A stretch of DNA of 64,000 bases from a virus, in IMG/VR virus record IMGVR_UViG_3300042402_003740, positions 28,328 to 92,327 of that record. The stretch is one strand, 5' to 3'. Position 1 is the stretch's first letter; every line of letters begins with the position of its first letter. The position numbers were made by a program, and so were the translations under genes. This document shows, piece by piece, positions 42,086-49,609 of the stretch. The notes below the pieces were generated by a model. That model was not told where the DNA came from. It did no database searches and saw nothing but the letters and a program-made list of their open reading frames with translations.

Positions 42086-42367
42086 ATGAACGAAAACCAA
42101 AACACTGAAATGGAAGAGAGCGACATCATCATGGAACAACTCGCCCGAGAGAAGCGTGAGCGTGAGAAGCGCAAGCAGGAGGAGGCAATCATCCTTATGC
42201 TACAGAACGAAGTGGACTCGCTTGGCTATCCACCTGATGACGAGGCATACCGCTATGACCTTGGCGGGGAGGAGTGGATCGACTCCATTACAGGTGCAGA
42301 CACTTGGTATCGGCAGAATGAACACCGACTGCCAAAGCGACAGGTCTGGCGAAGTGGAGCGGATTGA
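42086..42367 (+). CDS. Charged coiled-coil protein, 93 aa
   Basis: MNENQNTEMEESDIIMEQLA is followed by the helix REKREREKRKQEEAIILMLQ and a C-terminal YDLGGEEWIDSITGADTWYR segment. Starts 13 bases after the last family member. No family. Behind it, 42,368-42,476, are A/T-rich, Phe/Pro-like runs and a GGAATAATCCCA repeat also found near 40,925. Confidence 0.62.
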   Translation: MNENQNTEMEESDIIMEQLAREKREREKRKQEEAIILMLQNEVDSLGYPPDDEAYRYDLGGEEWIDSITGADTWYRQNEHRLPKRQVWRSGAD

Positions 42368-42476
42368 GAAAATCCAGTTCTCTCTGGAATCTATCCATTT
42401 GGATTCCCTCCAATACCATTTGGAATAATCCCAAAAGATTCTTCGGCTTTCCAAAAAGAAAGAATGCCCCTTCGAC

Positions 42477-42505
42477 TTGACTGCCCCCTACCCTTGAGGT
42501 ATACT
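42477..42505 (+). promoter_or_regulatory. Sigma-70-type promoter, leaderless
   Basis: TTGACT, 17 bases, TATACT, then six bases (TTAGGC) before ATG 42512, the same geometry as at 41.0 and 54.1 kb. Confidence 0.82.
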
Positions 42506-42511
42506 TTAGGC

Positions 42512-42868
42512 ATGGACAAGAACTCCCACAAGACCGCCTCGCAGATGCTCCACCCCGAACTCGCCGCCAAGGGCGATACGAGCGTTGAGATTGCCACGCT
42601 CCGTGTGCAGATGAACACGCTTGAATCACGCAACACTCTTCTCCACGAAGAGGTTCTGCGGCTTCGTGCCGAGCGTGACGAGGTTCAGCGTGAACTCAAT
42701 GCGCTGACGAAGCGCATCGGAGATGCGTCGATCCTGCTCTGCGATTGGGATGGGTACTACAATCCCGAAACGGGGAAGGGCAATGTGGAGGAACTGGCGA
42801 AACTCATTGAGGAGGGATACACCACCCTGCAAGGCAGGAGTTGGCGTGACCCCGAGGAGGGGAAGTGA
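42512..42868 (+). CDS. Coiled-coil protein, 118 aa
   Basis: Start at the promoter-defined ATG 42512. A long parallel coiled coil (VEIATLRVQMNTLESRNTLL then HEEVLRLRAERDEVQRELNA) precedes an acidic end with ILLCDWDGYYNPETGKGNVE. First gene of a run of overlapping genes to 45.4 kb. No family recognised. Confidence 0.68.
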   Translation: MDKNSHKTASQMLHPELAAKGDTSVEIATLRVQMNTLESRNTLLHEEVLRLRAERDEVQRELNALTKRIGDASILLCDWDGYYNPETGKGNVEELAKLIEEGYTTLQGRSWRDPEEGK

Positions 42869-43149
42869 ACGGACACACAAAGGAACTTGTTCAATGGCTT
42901 CGTGACTTTGCAGACGGCAATGGTGACTCCTTTGAAGCAGATCTACTTGCTAGACTGCATGAAGCCGCCGATGCCATCACCGTACTTGACGAAGCCGTTG
43001 ACTCGCTTATCGTTGAGCGTGATGAGGCATACAAGCGCATCGACGCACTGAAGGAAGGCTTTGAGGGCTGCTGTACTGCCTGTGAACCTGTGGCATTGCA
43101 GAACACCAGACTACTCCAAGAACTACAAGCACTGAAGGGAAACCGATGA
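42865..43149 (+). CDS. Helical small protein, 94 aa
   Basis: GTG start 42865, overlapping the previous stop as GTGA, behind GAGGAGG. Two helices (KELVQWLRDFADGNGDSFEA; LHEAADAITVLDEAVDSLIV) and a C-terminal pair of Cys (GCCTACEPV). The pattern of an acidic helix plus Cys pair occurs in other phage early genes of unknown role. Confidence 0.66.
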   Translation: MNGHTKELVQWLRDFADGNGDSFEADLLARLHEAADAITVLDEAVDSLIVERDEAYKRIDALKEGFEGCCTACEPVALQNTRLLQELQALKGNR

Positions 43150-43556
43150 CGAACAAGACGAACGCCGAGCCGAAGATTGACCTGAAGGAGAAGCAGGGCT
43201 TCTCCGTGCGATGCGAAGCCACGGATCTTCCGCCGAGCAGCGGCATGGACATCAACATGGCGTTTCGTGGCTTCCGCATTACCTTTGTGAACGGCTACAC
43301 CATTTCAGTCCAATTCGGAACGGCTAACTACTGCGAAGACTACAGCAAGGATGTGCCGAAGGGTTGGAAGCAGAGAAAGGAATTCCTTGCCGAAGTCTGT
43401 CCTAATGCAGAGATTGCAATCATCTCTCCAGATGGAAATTTTGTGAGTTTCGGGGACGGAAACGCCGTCCGTGGTCATACCGATCCTGACACCTTTGCAA
43501 AGATTGTCGCATGGGTCGCAGGGCAGAACAGCACCGTGAAGGGAGCAGAGGTCTAA
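43146..43556 (+). CDS. Unrecognised protein, 136 aa
   Basis: Overlaps the previous gene (ATGA). Strand-rich: FRITFVNGYTISVQFGTANY, then AEIAIISPDGNFVSFGDGNA, with a final DTFAKIVAWVAGQ helix. Similar short YCxDYSKDVP proteins are seen in phage early regions. Function unknown. Confidence 0.68.
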   Translation: MTNKTNAEPKIDLKEKQGFSVRCEATDLPPSSGMDINMAFRGFRITFVNGYTISVQFGTANYCEDYSKDVPKGWKQRKEFLAEVCPNAEIAIISPDGNFVSFGDGNAVRGHTDPDTFAKIVAWVAGQNSTVKGAEV

Positions 43557-43805
43557 ATGAACGCAGCACAGCACACACATCTTCGTCTTGTCCGTTCGCA
43601 GAAGGCAACGAAGATGGCTTTCTACAAGTCCGTGCAGTCGTTTCTCCAGTTGCACAAGGAGTACACGCTTCTCCAGACTGCCATGAAGGAGAACATGATG
43701 GACGGCAAGCCCATGTCCATGCCTGACCTTGTGGGGAGCATGGAGCGGGTGAATGGGATTCTCCTTGAGATGGTCGCCTTGAAGAAGGAGATGGACTCAG
43801 AATGA
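43557..43805 (+). CDS. Helical protein, 82 aa
   Basis: Starts directly at the previous stop (TAAATG). Basic N-terminus (HTHLRLVRSQKATKMAFYKS) then helices QSFLQLHKEYTLLQTAMKEN and VNGILLEMVALKKEMDSE. Four-base overlap with the next gene. No family. Confidence 0.64.
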   Translation: MNAAQHTHLRLVRSQKATKMAFYKSVQSFLQLHKEYTLLQTAMKENMMDGKPMSMPDLVGSMERVNGILLEMVALKKEMDSE

Positions 43806-44083
43806 GCAAGCAGTACGAACCAAAGGGAAGTTGGACTTCCCCATCGTTTCTCTTTCTGCCGTTCGTGGCTCTTGTGCTTGCCAATCTCAAACTCCTTGGG
43901 GTGATTAACTGGTCTTGGTGGTGGGTCTTGAGTCCACTGGTGTTCCATGCGCTTGGGCTTGGGGTGTTTATCTTTGCGGTTCTCCTCATAGGGGTCGCTC
44001 TAGTTCTCCTAACTACTAGTAAGGCAGTCCGCTTCATGGAAGCAAAGTTCAACTCTTTCGTCGGAGGAAACCACAATGAGTGA
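43802..44083 (+). CDS. Two-helix membrane protein, 93 aa
   Basis: Membrane helices at about residues 15-35 (SFLFLPFVALVLANLKLLGV) and 40-72 (WWWVLSPLVFHALGLGVFIF, AVLLIGVALVLL), with a cytosolic, charged tail. Could alter the host membrane or act in lysis. Overlaps both neighbours. Confidence 0.7.
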   Translation: MSKQYEPKGSWTSPSFLFLPFVALVLANLKLLGVINWSWWWVLSPLVFHALGLGVFIFAVLLIGVALVLLTTSKAVRFMEAKFNSFVGGNHNE

Positions 44084-44615
44084 AGGCACAAACAAGGACT
44101 CGTTTGAACACTTTGAAAAGATGCTCAACGAGTATTTCGCATCCCTGATGAAGAACCTCAACAAGGAGCAGAAGCCGATGGAAGAGAAGAACAACGACAA
44201 CAACATGGTCTGGTTTTCTGCAAGCCCGAAGGACTACGAGTTCTTCTCCGCTCCGCAGAATTTCTGGCCCGGTGACAAGACGGTTGACCCCGCCAATCAG
44301 AGCCAGATCTCGCCAGATCTTCAGGACTTCCTCGCCAACGCAGGAACTCTTCTGTATGATGCCCTGTATATGCCGTTCCGTAATCGGACTGGCCGTCTTG
44401 CAGATTTCTTCGTGTGGGTCGAGAGGGCACGGGATCGTATGGAGCAGAGTGACTTCAACGATACGGATCGTCAGGCATTTGCTGCATGGTGCCAGACCAT
44501 TGCAGATGTTCTCCTGAAGGCGCAGAACAAGCACGGTCTGTGGCTTACCGATAGCGAAGAGGATCTTGTCTCGGTGATGAGCGAAGACATCTTTGAGGGA
44601 AACACCGATGAGTAA
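44076..44615 (+). CDS. Unrecognised protein, 179 aa
   Basis: ATG 44076 lies in the end of the membrane-protein gene behind GGAGG. Acidic N-terminal helix (SFEHFEKMLNEYFASLMKNL), a linker, and a helical domain DFLANAGTLLYDALYMPFRN, RTGRLADFFVWVERARDRME. No family recognised. Confidence 0.68.
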   Translation: MSEGTNKDSFEHFEKMLNEYFASLMKNLNKEQKPMEEKNNDNNMVWFSASPKDYEFFSAPQNFWPGDKTVDPANQSQISPDLQDFLANAGTLLYDALYMPFRNRTGRLADFFVWVERARDRMEQSDFNDTDRQAFAAWCQTIADVLLKAQNKHGLWLTDSEEDLVSVMSEDIFEGNTDE

Positions 44616-44763
44616 TCGCAACCTCCACAACGGTTGGCACAGATCCGTGAAGTTCCGTCCTTCGCCTTCGTTTCCCCCATCGTATATCGACAGGTGGTGG
44701 AACCGTCGCCTGAAGAATCAACATTCCCTCACCGCATTCTCACAAAGGAATCTCAATGACTGA
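44608..44763 (+). CDS. Small basic protein, 51 aa
   Basis: Overlaps genes on both sides (eight bases each). MSNRNLHNGWHRSVKFRPSP then SYIDRWWNRRLKNQHSL. Arg/Asn/Trp-rich; codon spacing and overlap with its neighbours support translation. Function unknown. Confidence 0.55.
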   Translation: MSNRNLHNGWHRSVKFRPSPSFPPSYIDRWWNRRLKNQHSLTAFSQRNLND

Positions 44764-45046
44764 TACCCAAGAAACTGCCATTCCCATGAAGGACATGATT
44801 CTCTACTCTCTGCGAACATTTCCAGAGACTTCAATCACCTTCACAAAGAAGGACGGCACGGAACGGGTACTCCTCTGCACCCTTTTGGAATCTGCTCTTC
44901 CGCAAAGGGAAGATTCGGATGCCCCGAAGCGGGAACACTCTCCTGATGTACAACCTGTCTGGGATCTTGAAGCCAAGGGTTGGCGTTCTTTCAGATGGGA
45001 TTCTATTGTTTCATTTCGATCAATGCCTAACAAGGAGATCATCTAA
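44756..45046 (+). CDS. WYL_2/Sm-like (DUF2693) protein
   Basis: 96 residues. SITFTKKDGTERVLLCTLLE SALPQ and QPVWDLEAKGWRSFRWDSIV fit a phage family described as an SH3-like WYL_2 fold, in which the Val-Ser-Phe-Arg-x-Met-Pro end is conserved. Thought to bind nucleic acid or nucleotide ligands. Overlaps its neighbours by eight and one bases. Confidence 0.75.
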   Translation: MTDTQETAIPMKDMILYSLRTFPETSITFTKKDGTERVLLCTLLESALPQREDSDAPKREHSPDVQPVWDLEAKGWRSFRWDSIVSFRSMPNKEII

Positions 45047-45201
45047 TGACTAACGACACATGGCTTTCGCTTCTGTTCATTGTCTGTGTGGGTATCTGCT
45101 ACGGCAGTCTCATATGGCAAGTGAAGCAGATAGACAACACGGTAAAAGAAATCATAGACCAACTGGAGAAACGAAATGAACGAAACAGAAACGACAACTA
45201 A
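45046..45201 (+). CDS. Single-pass membrane protein, 51 aa
   Basis: One membrane helix (WLSLLFIVCVGICYGSLIW) then a basic/acidic helix (KEIIDQLEKRNERNRNDN). TAATG overlap with the WYL_2-like gene and 26-base overlap with the next. Size and topology would suit an inner-membrane spanin or toxin-like protein, but no motif decides. Confidence 0.62.
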   Translation: MTNDTWLSLLFIVCVGICYGSLIWQVKQIDNTVKEIIDQLEKRNERNRNDN

Positions 45202-45418
45202 CTTTGGCTGTGGTGAAGTAAAGGTACATATTCACCCATCGCCAGAAAATCCCAAACGCAAGATTGTTTCGATTCGTGGAATTGATGTCCACGAAGCCTG
45301 TGATGGATACACCCATGACGAACTCCGTGCCATCTCCCGATATCTGGAAAATCTCGCAGACAAAATCCAGTACCAGAATGAAAACGCAATTACAGAAACC
45401 CTTTTCCGACTGGATTGA
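45176..45418 (+). CDS. Small protein, 80 aa
   Basis: ATG 45176 behind GGAG. EVKVHIHPSPENPKRKIVSI strand pair, then EACDGYTHDELRAISRYLEN helix. Last gene of the 42.5-45.4 kb overlapping run. No family. Confidence 0.62.
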   Translation: MNETETTTNFGCGEVKVHIHPSPENPKRKIVSIRGIDVHEACDGYTHDELRAISRYLENLADKIQYQNENAITETLFRLD

Positions 45419-45474
45419 CCACATCTTTCTCCACCTAGAGAAAAACAAAGTTCGAAGTTTCCTTTTAGGGATAC

Positions 45475-45502
45475 TTGACAAGGCAGAATCCCACGGTATA
45501 CT
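45475..45502 (+). promoter_or_regulatory. Sigma-70-type promoter for the 132-aa gene
   Basis: TTGACA, 16 bases, TATACT, 85 bases before ATG 45588. Strong match. Confidence 0.78.
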
Positions 45503-45587
45503 TGTAGCATCGAATGAGGGAAGACCTACGGTGGACGGCGTAGGGAACCCTTCCACAAACAGCCCGTCCAATTTGGAGACATACAGA

Positions 45588-45986
45588 ATGAGCAACAGCA
45601 ATACTGCCAGCCGCAACCGTAGCCGCAACAGCACGAACAACTGGGGTCACGGAACCGCTACGATCGCCGTGGGCGAGAACGAGTACACCTTCACGACTTT
45701 TGAGGGTCGCTTTGTGTTCCAGAACACCTTCAACGGCAAGCACTACGGTCCCGAGGCTACGCAGACTGACCGTATCACGGCTTACATGAGCAATGGCTAT
45801 ACCATCAATCAGGCTGCTGCGATGAAGATGTTTGGTTGCAAGAACCTTCGTGCAGCGATGAGCGTCATCCGTGCGAAGGTTGAGCGTTTCGGAAACTGGC
45901 GCATCCTTGTCAACGACGAGGGTACGGAGTACAGCATGAAGCGTGTCGTTCTCATCGACCCGCAGGATGCTTCGGAGATTCTCTGA
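45588..45986 (+). CDS. Unrecognised basic protein, 132 aa
   Basis: ATG 45588 has GGAG 9 bases upstream and lies behind a promoter; a longer in-frame extension crosses that promoter. Ser/Asn/Arg-rich start, then a beta pair (TATIAVGENEYTFTTFEGRF), and a helix-turn-helix-like GYTINQAAAMKMFGCKNLRA, AMSVIRAKVERFG. May bind DNA or RNA. GC-type codons, followed by two strong hairpins. Confidence 0.72.
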   Translation: MSNSNTASRNRSRNSTNNWGHGTATIAVGENEYTFTTFEGRFVFQNTFNGKHYGPEATQTDRITAYMSNGYTINQAAAMKMFGCKNLRAAMSVIRAKVERFGNWRILVNDEGTEYSMKRVVLIDPQDASEIL

Positions 45987-45993
45987 TTCAGCA

Positions 45994-46049
45994 ATGCTGC
46001 CACTTCACAGGCAGCATGATTCGGGCTTGCATGGGAGAAATCCCATGCA
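45994..46049 (+). terminator. Two consecutive hairpins
   Basis: ATGCTGCC-8-GGCAGCAT, then TGCATGGGA-GAAA-TCCCATGCA (9-bp perfect stem, GNRA loop). Neither has a T tract; they may terminate, protect the 3' end or start a small RNA. Confidence 0.55.
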
Positions 46050-46067
46050 GACCTTTCCATTACGGCG

Positions 46068-46295
46068 GTGAAAGTTACTCACTGGCAACTACGAACCGTG
46101 GAGGTGTCAAATGCGCTACAGTATTCATTAACCGTCAGTATATGGGTTATATTATTATTCGGTGTCTTGTGGTTGCAAACACAGGACTTGGGGTACGCCG
46201 AGGAGAGAAACTCCGTCCCGCCGATAGAAGGCTTGTCCAAGGTGGTCGAGAACAGCCACCAACATGAATCCCCCTGTGGGCATGGGACAAACTAG
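46068..46295 (+). CDS. Possible small membrane protein, 75 aa
   Basis: GTG start with poor ribosome site. One hydrophobic stretch (LTVSIWVILLFGVLWL) then a Gly/Ser/His-rich tail. Might be a signal-bearing lysis protein, or the region 46,050-46,330 might be an RNA ending in the terminator at 46,333. Codon evidence is thin. Confidence 0.35.
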   Translation: MKVTHWQLRTVEVSNALQYSLTVSIWVILLFGVLWLQTQDLGYAEERNSVPPIEGLSKVVENSHQHESPCGHGTN

Positions 46296-46332
46296 TTCTC
46301 TGCACCGAATAGGGTGCAGCGTATATTTGAAG

Positions 46333-46364
46333 AGGCAGTACGGGAAACCGTACTGCCTTTTTTT
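46333..46364 (+). terminator. Rho-independent terminator
   Basis: AGGCAGTACGG, GAAA, CCGTACTGCCT, then TTTTTTT. Ideal stem, loop and T tract. Confidence 0.93.
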
Positions 46365-46408
46365 GTTTTGGTACTCTCCACTTCGCACCATTTGGGGAGA
46401 ACGGGGAA

Positions 46409-46431
46409 GGTCCGATAATATCAGCCGCCCC
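46409..46431 (+). promoter_or_regulatory. TCCGATAATA element, copy 5
   Basis: GGTCCGATAATATCAG followed by CCGCCCC, with GGGG upstream. The only copy past 38.2 kb. Behind it a TTGACT (46,515) with two possible -10 boxes of non-standard spacing precedes the 71-aa gene. Confidence 0.65.
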
Positions 46432-46571
46432 GACCTAACAGCAGGCTCCATAAGGGTTTACGGAGGGAATAATGCGGGGAACCGAAAGCCTAAATCTATT
46501 TGTGAAGCAGAGTCTTGACTCTTGAAAAATGCTGTATACACTATACGGCACACACAGCACAGGAGCATACC

Positions 46572-46787
46572 ATGTCAAAACGGACAATCCTCTTTATCGA
46601 CCCTCCGTCTGGTTGGAAATACGGCTTTCCAAAAGAAGCACCGTCGAATCTCCGATTGATGGAGGCTACCGACCTAAATAACTGGTTGGTTGAAAACGGC
46701 TATCCGCTGAATGAGATCCAGTACTGGACAGATTCTCCAAAATTTGGTGGAGTTCCCTGTAGATTTTTTGAAATGGAGGAAGAGTAA
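46572..46787 (+). CDS. Small protein, 71 aa
   Basis: ATG 46572 has AGGAG 7 bases upstream. MSKRTILFIDPPSGWKYGFP, then an acidic helix (LRLMEATDLNNWLVENGYPL) and C/F-rich end. No family recognised. First gene of the 46.5-47.6 kb trio. Confidence 0.66.
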   Translation: MSKRTILFIDPPSGWKYGFPKEAPSNLRLMEATDLNNWLVENGYPLNEIQYWTDSPKFGGVPCRFFEMEEE

Positions 46788-46790
46788 ATC

Positions 46791-47276
46791 ATGGACGAGA
46801 ACTACGACGACGATCAAGACATCAGAGAATCCATTGAACGCATTTCCCAAAACTATGGACACACTATGCGAAGGCTGTCTCTTTCCGAGTGGCAAGACCG
46901 CATCAAAAAACAGTATCCGTATTTGGACTTTGATGTTGCAGAGTGTGAATGTGGGTGTGGATGGAGTCGTTTACTTGAACCTCTGTTTGCCTACATTGAC
47001 TGTTGGAACAGGGAAGAGTCTAAAGGCGAACACGAAAATCGTATCACCATTGAACAGGTGAAAGAGAAATTTGGGGGACTCCGTTTCTACTTTACTGGTG
47101 GAGATGACCGCTTTGCTGGCATGGTGGACATGGCAGAACTGCTCTCTGTACACACCTGTCAGGTCTGCGGAACTATGGGAGACAACAAGTACACCATGCT
47201 TCGTTGTCCACAGTGCTCTGCAAAAGAGGCTGATGCTTGTAACAACTGGTACAGGAGTTCTATTGATGGAGAGTGA
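46791..47276 (+). CDS. Zinc-ribbon-containing conserved phage protein, 161 aa
   Basis: Acidic start; CECGCGWSRLLEPLFAYIDC; then IEQVKEKFGGLRFYFTGGDD, a motif found in many tailed-phage proteins, and a C-terminal ribbon TCQVCGTMGDNKYTMLRCPQ CSAKE. Metal and perhaps nucleic acid binding; role unknown. The next gene starts within its last codons. Confidence 0.75.
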   Translation: MDENYDDDQDIRESIERISQNYGHTMRRLSLSEWQDRIKKQYPYLDFDVAECECGCGWSRLLEPLFAYIDCWNREESKGEHENRITIEQVKEKFGGLRFYFTGGDDRFAGMVDMAELLSVHTCQVCGTMGDNKYTMLRCPQCSAKEADACNNWYRSSIDGE

Positions 47277-47589
47277 TGATTTTGATGCGTTTGAAAATGC
47301 TCTAGATGAAATCGCCAGTATTCAGCAGGAAGCAGAGAGGCAGTACCACTCTGATGCTGAAAATTGGTGGAGTGGACTCTCACGGGAGCAGCAACTACAA
47401 GCCTTCTATTGTATTTCCAAGAGAATGCACCACGGTCTGGCGCAGGGCTTGTCTTACCGAAGTATCCTCTACGGCCTCTTTGGCTTTGGACTGAACTCGT
47501 ATGGTGTTGGAATTTACTCTGGATTCATGGAAATTTACAACCACTGCGATTTGGAAAGCCGAAAATATAGCAATCCATCTGGGGAGTAA
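47266..47589 (+). CDS. Conserved small phage protein, 107 aa
   Basis: ATG 47266 with AGGAG 8 bases upstream, out of frame inside the end of the previous gene. NWWSGLSREQQLQAFYCISK, then GLSYRSILYGLFGFGLNSYG and GIYSGFMEIYN occur in T4-type cyanophage-like genomes. Function unknown. Confidence 0.75.
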   Translation: MESDDFDAFENALDEIASIQQEAERQYHSDAENWWSGLSREQQLQAFYCISKRMHHGLAQGLSYRSILYGLFGFGLNSYGVGIYSGFMEIYNHCDLESRKYSNPSGE

Positions 47590-47668
47590 CCCCCATCTAG
47601 ATACAGAACCGCTTTGGAGTGAGGCGGTAATTTCTCAAATCACTTCGTATCTTTTAGGAGTATAGCGT

Positions 47669-48424
47669 ATGAAGTTAGCAATGGTATATTTGGCAGCAGT
47701 CTTGGCAACTACTGGTGTGGCAGGGGCAGACGATCCTGCTGCTGTGGAGACTGTGGTTGACCCAAAGCCCTTCGCTTTGGATTTCAGTGCAGAGGTTGAT
47801 TACTACAATTTCGATGAGAGTCTTGTTGTTGTGACTCCAACTATTGGATTCACCCTTTTCGAAGTATTGGATGCAACAGTTGCCCTCCCTGTGTACAACA
47901 ACACAACGGAAACAGGCATCGGCAATCTAGACTTTGGAGCAGAGTACAGCATCTTCCAGAACAAGACTGGTTTGCTCTGGGCTGATTCTTCAACTCTTTC
48001 GGTGAATGGAGAAGTGGGCGTTCCTCTTGATGGAGCATTTGCGTCAGACAGTCTTACTTTTACCTTGGGTGGAGCGTTCGGTCTGAACTGGGGAAATGTT
48101 GGATTCAAGCAAACCGTATCATATCTCTTTGATACAAGTGGCGAGATCTATGTTCCTACATTTGGTGGGTTCATTGATGACTCGGTTCTTAATGCAGACT
48201 CTAGCCTTACCCTCACTGTGAGTGATTCGTTTAGCGTGGGAGCAGAGTTCTCACAGAACTATGCTGGCGACAGCAAGTGGCTCTCTGTTGGTCCAACCGT
48301 GGATTGGAAGGTTTGTAGTGCATTCACTCTGGATGTAGGAGTAGCCTTCCCTGTTGTTCAGGAAGATATGCCCTACGGAGACAATGATTTCACTGTTTCC
48401 GCAGGACTTGGATTCCAGTTCTGA
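47669..48424 (+). CDS. Outer-membrane beta-barrel protein with signal peptide
   Basis: 251 residues. Signal peptide MKLAMVYLAAVLATTGVAG, cleaved before ADDP. The mature part alternates polar and aromatic/hydrophobic residues in about 12 strands and ends in ...SAGLGFQF, the C-terminal Phe signal used by the Bam machinery. Porin- or OmpW-like. A phage-coded surface protein could block superinfection, change permeability or be host-derived. Good ribosome site (TAGGAG), own terminator. Confidence 0.85.
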   Translation: MKLAMVYLAAVLATTGVAGADDPAAVETVVDPKPFALDFSAEVDYYNFDESLVVVTPTIGFTLFEVLDATVALPVYNNTTETGIGNLDFGAEYSIFQNKTGLLWADSSTLSVNGEVGVPLDGAFASDSLTFTLGGAFGLNWGNVGFKQTVSYLFDTSGEIYVPTFGGFIDDSVLNADSSLTLTVSDSFSVGAEFSQNYAGDSKWLSVGPTVDWKVCSAFTLDVGVAFPVVQEDMPYGDNDFTVSAGLGFQF

Positions 48425-48465
48425 TATATACAGAATACCCCGCTTGAGATAGCATCTCTTGCCCG

Positions 48466-48496
48466 ACAACCCCCAGAAATGGGGGTTGTTTCTTTA
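48466..48496 (+). terminator. Rho-independent terminator
   Basis: ACAACCCCCA, GAAA, TGGGGGTTGT, then TTTCTTTA. Ends the beta-barrel gene. Confidence 0.9.
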
Positions 48497-48590
48497 TATA
48501 TACTTATACAATTAAGGAATCATATTCTACCGCCACGGAGTGTGCATAGCACAAACCTGAGCGGATTTTCATTGCCATGAGGAGTTGCAA

Positions 48591-48791
48591 ATGGAACAGA
48601 AACCAGGAACAAAAACCACTGAGTTTTGGATAGCACTTGCTCCAGTTTTGATTGGGGTTATTGAAGGACAGCGGGGTGATCCTGAGAATAATCGTTATCT
48701 TATTGTTTGTGGTACAGCACTGGGGTGTATGTATATACTAAGCAGAACATTTCTAAAAATTAAAACAACAAAAACAACAGGAGATCAATAA
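48591..48791 (+). CDS. Small membrane (holin-like) protein, 66 aa
   Basis: ATG 48591 has GAGGAG 6 bases upstream. Two membrane helices: FWIALAPVLIGVIEG and YLIVCGTALGCMYILSRTFL, with a Lys-rich end. Topology suits a class II holin. Directly coupled to the dockerin-like gene. Confidence 0.65.
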   Translation: MEQKPGTKTTEFWIALAPVLIGVIEGQRGDPENNRYLIVCGTALGCMYILSRTFLKIKTTKTTGDQ

Positions 48792-49552
48792 TGAAAATAC
48801 TTACCGCTATAATGCTTGCACTAGGAATTGCCACATCTATTGAAGCACAAACAGATCCAAACGCAAAAATTGATTTGACGATGATTGCACCAACGAGTGT
48901 AGTCGGTGTAAATGAAGAGATCGAAGTGCAGATCGTCGCTTCAGCACAGACCACACCCCAACGATATCTTGTTGCAGATATTGTATTTGGTTGGAATCCA
49001 ACAGAACTTCAGTTCATCGGACTATCTCACGAAGGTTCACATCCACTCCTTTGGGTTCCTCCTAGCGGTATGCCATGTCCCGCTGGCTATCAGAATTGTG
49101 AAGGAATTGGTGGCGACTACACAGGAATCAACGAATCCATTCCACCAGCAGACGGAAATGCCTTGTACTATGGATATGGAAAGTTGGGGAGTGTGTGGAT
49201 TATTGATGAACCGGTGCAGATCGTAAAACTAAGATTCAAGGTTATTTCATCATTCTCACAAAGTGATGTTTATTTCATACCTGAGATTACTGTAGATGCA
49301 CAACAGAAAACTATAGTTTATGGTAGTTACATACCTGGTCTTCCCACAACGGGCATCCTGACGAATGCAACAGTTATAGGAAATATGAGAGTGGGAGATA
49401 TCGACGGGAACGGTGTTGTCAACTCCTCAGACTTGGCGCAGTTGATCGCTGCTTGGGGTCAATCTTCTTTTAATCAAAATCCATGTGATTTGAATAGAAA
49501 TGGAATAGTTGATTCTGCTGATCTAGGAATTTTGCTGGATAATTGGGGATAA
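48791..49552 (+). CDS. Secreted protein with cohesin-like body and dockerin-like repeats
   Basis: 253 residues. Signal peptide MKILTAIMLALGIATSIEAQ. Residues 28-190 form a beta-sandwich (VNEEIEVQIVASAQ, YLVADIVFGWNPTELQFIGL, PVQIVKLRFKVISS) like cohesin-type domains. The end carries two calcium-loop repeats, GDIDGNGVVNSSDLAQLIAA WG and DLNRNGIVDSADLGILLDNW G, as in dockerins, very common in Planctomycetota secreted proteins. Suggests acquisition from, or display on, such a host. Stop overlaps no neighbour; terminator follows. Confidence 0.85.
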   Translation: MKILTAIMLALGIATSIEAQTDPNAKIDLTMIAPTSVVGVNEEIEVQIVASAQTTPQRYLVADIVFGWNPTELQFIGLSHEGSHPLLWVPPSGMPCPAGYQNCEGIGGDYTGINESIPPADGNALYYGYGKLGSVWIIDEPVQIVKLRFKVISSFSQSDVYFIPEITVDAQQKTIVYGSYIPGLPTTGILTNATVIGNMRVGDIDGNGVVNSSDLAQLIAAWGQSSFNQNPCDLNRNGIVDSADLGILLDNWG

Positions 49553-49578
49553 ATAAATAATTCTTCTATGAATAAAAG

Positions 49579-49609
49579 CAACCTCCAGAAATGGTGGTTG
49601 TTTCTTTTT
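49579..49609. terminator. Bidirectional terminator
   Basis: CAACCTCCA, GAAA, TGGTGGTTG (one mismatch) then TTTCTTTTT on +; on the minus strand the stem is followed by CTTTTATT. Ends both the dockerin-like gene and the convergent 37-aa gene. Confidence 0.8.

Noticed and set aside
43420-44091. A 223-codon minus-strand frame
   Set aside because: Covers four overlapping + strand genes with good ribosome sites; Arg/Ser-rich shadow.
46515-46547. Promoter before the 71-aa gene
   Set aside because: TTGACT is followed by TATACA at 14 bases or TATACG at 21 bases; neither spacing is acceptable, so no promoter is called.
49547-49560. GATAAATAAATAA as a late promoter
   Set aside because: It overlaps the stop codon of the dockerin-like gene and is followed by a terminator, not a gene on that strand.
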